From: Acanthaster planci
Lineage: Eukaryota; Echinodermata; Asteroidea; Valvatida; Acanthasteridae
Length of the DNA: 64,000 bases
NCBI RefSeq assembly: GCF_001949145.1
Contig: NW_019091373.1
Location: 2,663,628-2,727,627, forward strand
Direction of reading: 5' to 3'
Of the stretch, positions 10,701 to 22,700 are shown one piece after another. The notes beneath the pieces are model-generated. The model was not told the DNA's origin. It saw only the letters and a program-made list of their open reading frames with translations, and did not search any database. The position numbers were made by a program, and so were the translations under genes. Numbering within the stretch: the first letter of the stretch is position 1; each line of letters opens with the position of its first letter.

Positions 10701-13700
10701 AATAAACAAGTCAAACTCACAGCAGTTTTTCTTTTCTTGTTGTGCACCTTACCCGTATGCATGAGCACACGCTACCCTGTTTGACCCATGAACTGCACCT
10801 GATCCAGTGATAGTGATCAGGCTAATTTGAAAGCTAGGTTTTGCAGCCTCAGCTACAGTAAGACTAAGAGCCAGGATTTGGATTGTCAGTTTGCAGTCTA
10901 TAATTAGATGAGCAGTAGCAATCAGGCAACTTGTCTGATCAAACAGTACATGTGTAGTGTTATCGTACTTTGTGATGTGTTAACGTACTATGCAGAAACA
11001 AAGTGCATTGGGGAGTAATGACTCCTGAAAAAGTTAGCACTTGTTACTAATGTTAGCCCTTGTTTGTGACATTTTCAGTGGCAGTTTTTTCGTATTGGTC
11101 AAACAAAACAGAGATACGGGGACCATGCCGGCATTTCAAACTATGGAGATACCGGTACTTGGTACTTCATGTCATGTACTAGTGTCCTAAATAATTTCTT
11201 AATGTTAATGAAGTGTGACTTTGAGGAAACAAGTTTTGGATTAGCAGTATATTTACATACATGTACAGTGTACATGTACATTGTATCTGGTTTGGAGTTA
11301 ACAAGAGTATGCTGTATTAAAATGGGATATACATGTATTTGATATTAAATACAATGTACGTGTATATTAACTTTCTGATACCAATTATCAAAAATCTGAT
11401 TATGTACATACATGTACCGTATGTGGTTTGTTGTAGCGAGTACTTTTCATATTTTACTCTCCCTGGCTTACTGGTACATGTACGGTACGTTTAGTCAGCT
11501 ACAGCTGGATGAAGTAGGATGTTTTGAAGAGTGTTGGGATTAATGACATGCTTTGACATTCATGTTTGCACTTGTAAACTAAGATGCACCTGGCAGATGT
11601 ACATGTACATGTACCGGTACATGTACCCGTATGCACTGTACGGTACGTACATCTCTTAATTTACAATACATTGTGGACATGCATACATGTACGTTCCTTG
11701 TGCCCTTAACATTGCGTGGGAACAAGTTATATCTTGCTAGCAAGCACTGTTCACACACGCCATGTTTACAAGTGTTTGTAAAACATTCACTATTGACTTC
11801 TTTCTGGGATCTGACATGTCTGGTCAGTCCTTTGTTTTGACAATGAGGCAGAGAGTTTATAGGGCAGAATCAGCGTAAATAAACTCTCCGCTCCCTGCCT
11901 GGATTTCTCACTGTCAGTCAAAATACAGACTTGGATGGGGGCTTGGATACTCATGTGTCTGTGTACCGGTGCGGGGTAACTGTGTGCCGGGCTGTTGAAA
12001 CTTCAATTCTTTATATAATTTATAAACATTTCACAGTCATTTAAATGAAATCACATTTTGATCTTTATATAATTTATAAAAATTCTACAGTCATTTAAAT
12101 GAAATCAGAGTTTGATGTTGTTGTAGCCATTTGTAGTGTTGTTGGAAGATACCAGTAGAATTATTGAAATTGAATGCAAATCATTAATCAGATACTGCAC
12201 ACATGTTCATAGTGCATGTTGAACATTACATTTCAGGCTCTGATCTCTCTGTGTGCTGTACACTAAGGGTGCGCAATCTCCACACATGACTAACGGTGAC
12301 AACCTTCCCAAATCCTTCAAATTCAATCAGGATGCTCTTGAAAAAATTTCACCTGTATGTCATGATCTGTGTAGGTTTGAAGAAGGTACCCAGTACATGT
12401 AGAGTGCAGCCACTAACATGCAGTCATGGGATTGATGCACCTTGAAAGTTGAAGTGCATGCGCAGTGAATACGCCAATAGTTCCTGCTCTGTCAAGATAT
12501 GTGAAGGAGGTACCCGGGAGGAACTTTGCCAGCTCAAATACATCAGGTGGGGTGAATGTCCGGTACATTCACTCAGGCTATGCTCCGCTGTTTTTGTTCT
12601 GGAACTGCATTTACGTGTACAAACTATTTAAAATGTGAAAAGAACGGAATACAGGTCTACATACAGTACATGTACACATACGTGTGCATTATGTACGGTA
12701 CATACATGTAGCTTGTAGGTTGATGTGGATAAAGCCAACTTGACACGATTGGCCTCCACTGTAAAAACAGTCACAGTGCATTGCCATCCTTTCTCTACTG
12801 TGTCAGCATGAAGGTGCATCTTTTGACGTCTCACCGTCCTTGTGGAAGCTTCAGATTAAAATGTGGTTGAAAATAGGTGATGGAAGTAATTGGGGACTAA
12901 TTGAGCTGCAAATACAGAGTAGGAGAGAACCTTTTTGCAGATGTATATTATACGGGTTTGTACACTGTACTTTTATTTTGCCACTTAGAAACCCCGAGTT
13001 ACATATAATAGACATGTGCTTCAGGGAAGTGCGCCGTTCCTTTGCATTAATCAGGTGAGAGTACAGATCGTATCAGTAGTTGGCTCTTTACTGTTTACAG
13101 AAGTGACTTGGTAAACCTAACCTGGTAGCCTCAACCAGCTTGGGATTCATATGATTAAACCAAGGGAGGAATAACCTTGGTTATTCCAAACGATCATTAT
13201 TATGCCACAAACAGGTAGAGCACATGGTCTTCTACCCAAATGAGAGAAAGAATGAAAGAAGTGAAAAACAAAGAGTAGCAGGACATGTACATGTATACAC
13301 CTGTACCGATACCGGTATGTGACAGAATGTATTTAGTCCAAGATACATGTACAGGTAGGTACATATACATTTACCGTACACAAATGTACACATCCTAAGG
13401 TGATGCAGTTTCCAAGCTGATAGTGGTATGTGAACCACTTACAGGTAAGCTTTAGGTTCTTTTCCACTTTGCATAGTCTGTGTAATCGAGGACCCAGGCG
13501 TAATCCCAAGATTTTTTTCGTTCAACTTGTTACCGACACTAGTTTGATTAAATATTTTGAATGAGGTCAGGGTTGACAGATCTGGTACCGGTACTTATGC
13601 ACGGATAGACCTACATGTACATACATGTACATATACAGTACAGTGATAGACCTTAAGGCTTATAGTGGATGCACATGTACATGTACATGTAAATACGTAC

Positions 13701-16700
13701 TTGAACATGTACATCATACAAACTGTTTCTTTAGTGTGAATATCTTGCCTTGTTGGCTCATGTTAAATTCAGCGTACTGGTAGATCCACCTTGTAAACCT
13801 GTGATGGAAAGTGACATACTTGTAGGCTGTATGTACATGTACATGTATATGTACCAGTTTACTAGTACCATAGAGCAAGGACTCATGATGTGAGTGAAAA
13901 AGCCTTTTGGAGATGCAGTATCCTTAACGTTGTCAAATATAGCAGGTATTTTTTGGGACTCCCTGAGCCACTTGATAGGGCAAGAATGTCAGCGTCATGG
14001 TAACGATCAAACGGAGCACATTCCTGCCTCACTGGCATATCAGCAATTCTCCACTGCTCCCTCCTGGAGAATTCTAAGGTTGTTTACCTCTTCTCTGGTT
14101 AATCCTGACAAAATACCGGTACCTCCTGAGGTACATGCCAGTTTGACCTTTAAATGCTAATTTCTGCCAATTTTCCAAAATTGCCCAGGCCTTTTTTGTC
14201 AGAAAAAAAAACCCGAACGGAGCAAATAAATTATTCAGTGCCTGCAGTTTACAGGACATCAAGCTTCTCTCCTTATCTTCGTGGCCAACTTGACAATGTG
14301 TAGCTTCACTGGTAAGGTTATCAGGAGTTCAGACTGTAGTTTTACACAAATACAGGGAAATTTGTGAAATGGATCTGGTTGTTGATGCTTTGTCCTAGTT
14401 TTAAGTCAGGGCGTATTACCTTACCTGTTGGCTTCGATGTAACATTTGAAACTACATGTACTTGTACATGTACACCCAATTGAAGGGGCAGTCTGCTTGC
14501 AGCCAATTCATTGTACTAGAACATCTATCACAAAGAGACATGTTGGTGCTGATGACTTTCGTTTCTGCTCAACCCTACCTATCAGAATCCCAGGTGGGAT
14601 CTTACGCACCACGTGGATGGGAACGAGTCTGCATGTGCAAGCGCGACCATTGATCAAATTCCCTTGTAACCTAGTAGTACACCTGTACTTGTATGCACAA
14701 AACGTATCATAAAGGAGTGATAACGGTTGCTCTCCAACTTCCTGAAGCTCTTCTGGCTCATGTGCGTACATGTACGTGTGCACGTGCTGTCGGCAGAATG
14801 AGATGTCTCAAGGTGAGTGTGATATGCAGGTATATTGCCCTGTCATGTGATCACTCTGGGCCGATAAACAGACAGTATCCAAGACAGAGGTACTAGTACA
14901 GTACATGTACATGTACATGTATGACAAGCATCTTTGAAAAGGAGTAACCTCATCCAAATTACCCTAAAATGAAACCGCTACATGTACATGTACAATGTGT
15001 AGGTGGTGACCGAGCTTATTAGAACATTGCTGTAAAAAACAGGTGTTGCTGGCCAAATTTGTTACAAACATACCGGGTCCTAGCCAAAGTGTCCATTTCC
15101 CACAAAATGTATTGTAGATGTACGGGACATGCACATGTAGCTTACTGTATAATCATAAAACAAAGATGACAGGTGATGCATGGAATTATTGGGCTTGGGT
15201 CGGAGGACTTTTAATTGTTCACACTGTGCCTGCCTGAGACTCTCAAGGATTTGAAAAATAACACAGACGTTGCAATCATCTCAAGGGTAGGGTTGTGCAT
15301 GTCACAGTCATTATGTTTAATGAGGTGCAAGTGTGTTTTTAGATGGGTATAGGAACTGTTACATGTATGTGAGCCAACGGGCAATTTTTTTTTCGACTTG
15401 TGCTGGTGTCGTAAAACCAGTTAGATGACGACCTCATCAGCCTCATGATTTGCACAACTTATTACTTTGTACTTTTTAGTATTCTGTTCATACCAGCATA
15501 TTCACATGTACTGTACGGTACCTGTACATGTACCGTTACATGTACATGTACATGTACATGTATTCACGAACAAAGGAGCAACAACACTGGGCAGTGTGGT
15601 TTTAGCCAAAGGAGTACCGAGTATGTTTTCGACACTCTTTTATTTATTTGACTAGGTTCTGGATACATTTTGATTTATGTTTCTTGCAAACCTGCCTCCT
15701 CTGTACTCTACTGTATATTCGAGGAGGCAATGCGGAAACTCGTTTTTCAATTCACAGCCAAAAGTGGTTCCCCTTGTGTTCCGAAAGAAAAACAAGTTTT
15801 TAAAATGCAAGGAGCTGCCGCAGCACCCGGTTACCAGCTGTTCCCCTGCTGCACTTTTCATATTCCCTCTCTCGTCTACGAGGGGATGTACATGTACAGC
15901 AGTCCAACTGCCAAGTAATCTGACTCATTGTACCCCTTGCTTTCCCTCCCCTTATCCTCCACAGAGCGGCCCGTTCATCCCGAGGAGCACATCTTTGACA
16001 TTCTGAGGCAGTGGGGTGCCCACAGCAACGAGGTGAAATTCTACTTGCGTCACCAGAGTGCCAAGGTGCAGGAGGTCTCCAGCAGTGATTATCAAGGTTG
16101 GGAATCAAATTTTCTTCTCTCCCATTCGTTTGATGTCCATATACTTGTACCTCAACATACTTTACAATACCTGTGCGCTTAACAACTTTGTTTTCAGAGG
16201 GTGTGCTAACGTGTATTTGTTGAAAGTGAGTGATCCCATGGAATTTAAACAACCAGCCACTATGACACCTGGATAGAACTGTTTTTCTGATGTTATGGGA
16301 AAATCTTTTGAAATGGTACTACATGTAGCTGGCAAACAGACTTTATCAAGAAGTCATACCTGATAACCTGCAGTCTTCCTGAGGGGCTTTTTGGCCTTTT
16401 TTTTGCAAGGAAGTGGTGTTTGATGTTGCCCTGTGATTTCTGTAATGCTGTATCGTGCAAAATTTACCCAAGGCATGGGGGGACCCTACATGTAGCATTG
16501 TACATGTAAGTTGGCAGTTTTGTGTGTGGCGCTGGCTGGCGAGGCATCTGGCATTTACCAAGCTGGAGATTAGTCAGAGCATTGATGGCGAGAGCTGAGG
16601 GTGAAAAGAGCGATAGAAGTAGGGCCCAAGGGTCTTTTCCTCACAAAGAAATGGCAAGAGCTGTAATCTTGGTTTATTTGGGACAGCAGTTGGATCTCAC

Positions 16701-19700
16701 TTTTCATACATTTGCTGGTAACTCAAGATGTGTGCATACATGTACATGTACATGTAAGTACCTGTACGCGTGTGTATACCTTGTACATGTACAGTGTAGG
16801 TAAGCGTATGCTTTCTACGTGCATGTGGGAAATTAGGAAGTTTTTTGCCCTCAGCAAGTTCATGAAAGAGCTTCTGTGAATGATTACTGAAAACTAATTT
16901 TCCAGTTGTTAGTGGAAACAAGTTGTTACACATATTTGCATGGTACCTGGTAGGCTGAAGAAAGCTTGTCTTCAAATGATGTACATGGGCAAGGAGAAAC
17001 TCGGAGCCAATCCGGTATTTCAAAAAGCCAGTGTCTTCTGGGAACAGAGCGTGCGCTTGAAGCAGCATATGGCTGTGCTGAAAGGACAGACTACTACGCT
17101 CATGCAAACTGGTACGAAGCTGTTCCTGAATGTCCTTGCACCAGGCATGCGCTGTTTGAATACCAAACTGGCTCATTAAAAAGGCAAGGCATTCATGGAG
17201 GGAAAGCTCACTGGAACTGTTTGCGTGAATTTACCATACAAACTTTGAAACCCGTAGTCCGTAGGCATACAGTGTAAATGAATAATGCTAAGCGCACACT
17301 CTCTATAGATTCAATGTGTCTCACCCATGTAAATGTTTGCATGCTTACTGGGAAAATATAGTTTGCTTGCATGCTTCATTTACTAATTCATATAGGCTGA
17401 TTCATCACTGGAAAATTTTCCATGTACATCTACATGATTGCAAGGAGTGATGTTGAACCGTTCCATCATATGCATGTATCGGTTCATCCATTACTTTTGT
17501 GCTTCAAATTCATGGGATAGCAAAATTAATTTGAAAAGGGAGGGGAGAGTAAAGTGCATTTTGGATGACAATGACTCAAGATGATTGCAATATACGACGA
17601 GAATGTGGACATGCAGGGACATACATGTACGCAGACAACATATACATTTTCTACGCAATAATACATGTGCCAACTGGTACTGGTACCGGTAGGCTTACAT
17701 GTACAGATACATGTACTTGTACTGTACATAATGTACATGTACATAATACGGTACGTGTAGATGTAGGCCTACATGTACATGTGTACGTACAGTACATACA
17801 CTTGTACTACAGATGCAGTACATACACATGCTTTTCCTCTACATTACCGGTAGTTGTAGCATGGAGGAAGGACACAGAAGGAGTTTGAACTGCCCGGGCT
17901 ATAACATCTGACCAATTACCGCTTTCTGGCATACCCGGTATGTCCATAGCCAGAGCGCAACACACGCCTGCTACGCACTACCTGTTTCGCAACCATAAGC
18001 CCTCTTTGTACCCTATGATCGTCGCCGCAATTTTTCGTTGGTAATCTGCATCCCTAAAACGTTGTGTACTGCAGTATAGGAAATTGAATATTCATGATAT
18101 GATCCGACGACAACATCAAATTTTGTGCTTGCGTAGTTACTTTTAGTAGGCTGTGTACCCAAAGTGTTCATGTGCAGTTGTTGCCCTTATTGAACGCTTT
18201 CTTCTGGACTTCTTTTTGGAATAAATAGCCAAGCTGTTTGTAAGATTTTGTGTTTTGTTTGAATAATTTTTATTAATGCATTTGTACAAAGGTATATTTT
18301 ATGAGATTTCACGATCACTCCCTGTGATGAAGTAGCACATTTTGTTCCTAATGAACTGAGCTTTCCAGAAGAAGTGAAGATTTTGATGGCCAGTCTTTGC
18401 CAAATTCGTACCTAGTCTTTGAACACTGATGTATTGGACAGAGGAGACTAGAATTACAAACTTTGCATGGATAATGAAAGAGTGTGTCAAAATTTAAAAA
18501 GTTTATTTATGATGGCAAAAGTAGGTCTGATATCAGGAATTTTTCTCTCTCTATTTCCTGGTCACATTGATAGTTTGTATTTAACTGCAAGCAAAAAACT
18601 ACAAGTATTGCCAGGGTATTACTGGTCCCACTTGTCTGACTAAGATACAGGCAATAATAAGGCATTTTTGGACCATCATTGGACGCTTTGAAGTGCCTGA
18701 GTTACAACTCCTTCTGTGTCCTTCCTCCATGGTTGTGGGGACTTACACATGTATTGTACATGTACAGGGACAAATTCCTCATGAGAATGAAGGGAATCAC
18801 ATTTTGTCCCCAAAACTTAGTTTAAAATTTCTCCAAAGAAATTGTCTCCGTGTCGTTTAACCTGCCAGGGCATGTCACACATGCATGTCATATGTGCACA
18901 TCTACAATGTCAGTGAGGTGTACAGTGACGCCCTTACAGGTATACTTTATTAAAAAAAAAACAGACTTGTACCTGGTACCATGTGCAGTGTACATGTACC
19001 GGTGCTTGTATGAAATATTGTAAGTACCCATAGGCCAAACTTTCTCCCAACAACACAGGCTGTGCACTCTGCACCTTAGTCTGGTAGTGGTGAGATTTGA
19101 TCATTATCATAATTCATACAGAAATGGGGACATTACCCTGTTTGTGTTGGAGCCAGTGACCCCTCAGAGAGTTATAAAAGGTGGCTGGAAAATTCTGCTA
19201 GGGTAACTGCAAAGCCTTGGAAGCCTGGAAAGCCCTGGGGGAAATGCAAGAAAAGCTGGTAGAGACTACAGTGGCAGTGACCATCTGAGGTAATAAACAA
19301 TATTGGTCCACAGACTATATGTACATGGAAGTTTTACTTTTGAAGTATGACAATGTTTTAAGCCGGGTTTCCATATGGTCGTGTGTATCGCAGATGGAAT
19401 GCGAGACGTGAAGACGCAGACACGATAGGAAGAGACGGTGCATGGCGTCATTCTACCAAAAAAATTGAAAGAAAGTGGTGTCCGAAACTCTGTGTTTTTT
19501 CGCGGAGGATGTGCCTTTAGATTGACTGTACCGCCTCATGATGCCAAACCTCTACTCCAGTCATATGCATTTCGTTGACGGTCAGCTACACATGTATTTA
19601 GTTAATCCTAAGGGTATAACATTTAAGCATTAAGGAGATAAAGGGGAAAATTCATGGAACTAAGCGAGCGGGACATCGTTGCACGTCGGTCACGCCAGCA

Positions 19701-22700
19701 TGCGTGTTTGTATGGGGATCGATGTATATAGTCGGCAAAGTTGAACCTGGCTCAACTTTGCCAGTCCTTCGCAGGCTGGTTTGTTTTTGTCTGTGTTGTC
19801 GGCAACACCTCCACTTGGCATGTTTTCATATGTCCGCGTTGCAGTTTGCGTCTTGATTGCTTTGCATTCTGTGTTTCTTACCGTACCGGTATGTAGATAT
19901 GGAAACCACGCTTTACTGGTTATGTAATGTACTGTTACATAATATACCAGATATACATGAGTGGTGTGCGGTACAACTTGAGGGTACACCAACCATTGCT
20001 CAACCTTATTTTTGTATCAGATCCCTGCCTCTTGATATTTAATTTACCCAACCCGAGAGCACCTTTAACTTGAATGTTTTGCTCATAGCCCACATCAGTG
20101 CATAGTTACAAGAAATGATCTAATTGACCTCCGCTAAATACATGTAGCTGGATTCAGTACATGTACATGTATGTTAGGGTTTTGAATCACAGAAAAGCTC
20201 TTTTATTATGTTTTTCTTTTAAATTCTGGTTTTGGAGAAGCTTTGAGGACTAATTTTAATGGTGTTAATTGTATCCATTCATGTACATGTGGTATGTACA
20301 TGTACATGGTAGGAAAACCTGACTTAAACGTACTGTACAGAACATATACATGTACCGGTAATGTACTACTGGGTACATGTATGCCGTACTTGAAAGTGTA
20401 CCAGCTTTTTTTGCTGTCACAGTTGTTTTTTCCTTCAGTTTGGCATGGTATGTACCAGTACTGGAGACACTGGGTCTTTCTTATAAATAGGGGGCCAAAT
20501 GTGTGACATGGTGGTCAAAATTGTCTAAATAATTTCAAAACTTCTTGATATGTAATTGATAATACATTCATGCAATAAATGTAAATGATTTTTGTTTTGA
20601 CGGTACTTGACGTGTATAGACTCAAGTTGTGCAGTGGTGCAGCAAATTGTTGGCGTGTAGCAGAGAAACCAAATATGATGGTTTCTTTTCAACTGTTGCC
20701 AGTTTTGTTTGTTTACATACCATGTACTTGTATTCTCATTACAATTTTTTTCTAGATAGGATTTCAGGTGGCATAAAAATGGGCAAACATTTCCCCCCAA
20801 CATTCACTTTTTGGCTATTTTTTTAATTGTTTTGCGAAGTTTAGTTTGGTTTAACACAAAGTTGCTTAAATAGCAAATACATGTATATATGGCACAACTC
20901 ACAGGTACATGTATGCATGCCATTTAGTTGGTGCACCTTTGCCAGAAACATTAAGTGTTCTGAAGTTTTTAGTTTAAAAGAGCTTTATGACTCGTTTCAC
21001 GTGTAACAGAGAAACTGGTTTCTCTGTTACACATGGGAAAACTGTCACTATACAAACATTAATTTACACTGGGAACTGCATTAGATTTTGTTTAACAATG
21101 GCAACAACATTTCATGTCTGCAGTCAATGAAAAGTGATGTCATATAAATTAGGGATACAGATTTTCTCTAAAACCTGTCCATATTTCTGATGAATGGGAA
21201 TTAATGCGAAGCATTTTGATGTCATAAAACATTACAAGACGGTTGCTGGCACACGTGGACAGACTTGACATGGCAAAATGAAAAAAATGGCGACTTCCAG
21301 CTCGACGACGAGCGTTTCCGATTCGAAAGGGAAAAACGTGTCTTTCTTCCACACGCTCATTTTTATTCGTGAGTTTTAAGTGGCTATCGTGCTCCTTTTT
21401 TAGCAAATACGTTGAGTTTCAGGTAAATTTTACCTTTATGTCTTGAGAAGAAACCCGCAACTTGTAACCTTTTGTGTGAGTAACGAAAATTTTGATCGAA
21501 ATTTCTCGATGATGAAGGAATGGTGGGAACTTGGCATGTTTGTGTCATGTGACAATCACATGACAGTGCATGCCGGGGACTCCAGAATCGGAGACGTATG
21601 CTTTATATGGGTGGCCGGGGTTTCTGAACTCGGACAAAGGAAACAGGGCCCTGTAACAAAAGACCGTACTCCGAACAAAAGACCAGGCTGCTGGGCATTA
21701 TCGACATTTTTTTACTCTCAAAAGTGGTGATAATCCAGATTTGTTTCGAAACCGTATAGCAGGGTTTGGGGCATTTAGAGCGAGCGGATTACCACCGGGG
21801 ACAAAAGCGCTCCACCACCGCAGCGATGAGCCACCCAGCACTGCTGCATGCTAATCTGGCCCCTATTGAAAAGAAGTCAGCAGTGCACTGAGCCAGGTTC
21901 GTGAACAAAAGAAAGTTACATAATACTGCACAATATGGGCTCTTTTTACAAGACTGCAGGCCTGGCTGAAATACTCGGGTGTCAATGAAGGTCACCTGTC
22001 AACTTACCCGGTAGAGTAGTGCCTAAAGATTACTTCGTGCGGCTATAAACGTCCGTTAAATTAAATGATGAATTTTTGAAGAATTTTGAAAACGGAAAAA
22101 ATGATAATTATGCCCGCCCAGCATCATTAACATTGAAAAATGTCCCGGCATGAAGTGGTTAAAAGAAAGACCCATGTGTACACGTAGAACAGCCTATGGG
22201 AGTAAACAGTTCTGACGTGGGATGCACAGTGGTTAATCTGATAATTTACAGGGCAATTTTTTTTTCAGGAAATGCATGCAACAGGAACAGTTCTACATGT
22301 AAATCAATTTGCCAGGATTGAATTATTTGAATATTAAGAGTCAAGATAAATTTATTGCCCACGGGCAAAAGTTTTAAAACTACCAAAAACCGTGGTGTCA
22401 GTGTACACTTCATCAGGCAATTTAAATATGGTATCCTGGTCTGGCTGCCGTCTCATGAATTATTCAATGAGCACTCCCAACCCCAGCAGGCGAGCACGAT
22501 GTGTCTTTCCCACCTCCACGTGGCTTTCTCGGTTTACCAGTTGGCTGGCTGCGAGATCGATGTCTCGCGTCACCTCCCATCTCCTGTATGAAGAATGATT
22601 TTTTTTTCCTAGCTGAGTGCAGCCATTGGAGCTAATTTGATAACTGGGTGTAATTCATGACTAGGCATCCCGTGGGAGCTAGCCCATCATCTTGGACTCC

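Larger units (their letters stand above)
7711..15964 (+). other. ASPP intron (8,254 bases)
   Basis: Bounded by GTAAGT and ccacag. It holds the possible hAT-like element (8657-9082), the 54-base tandem duplication at 12008, and many TACATG tracts. A CpG-richer patch at 7940-8095 just after the exon has no supportable coding reading. Confidence 0.85.
21240..21830 (+). promoter_or_regulatory. CpG-rich intronic segment, candidate alternative ASPP promoter
   Basis: Inside the intron 16097-27159 a local rise in CpG is obvious, strongest at 21290-21325. It includes a phase-compatible candidate first exon and a palindromic pair of CATGTGA/TCACATG E-box-like sites (21544-21564). Vertebrate TP53BP2 is known to produce N-terminally shortened isoforms, so an internal promoter would fit the family. 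Confidence 0.35.

Noticed and set aside
15505-15563. TACATG runs as a CRISPR-like or regulatory array
   Set aside because: Units are six bases with no spacers, and the genome is clearly animal.
16062-16070. AAG|GTGCAG as the donor of the second N-terminal exon
   Set aside because: It would leave the wrong phase for the exon at 27160.
16058-16276. Read-through of the exon ending at 16096
   Set aside because: The frame stops soon after, and conserved ASPP sequence resumes only in later exons that match the phase of the 16096 donor.
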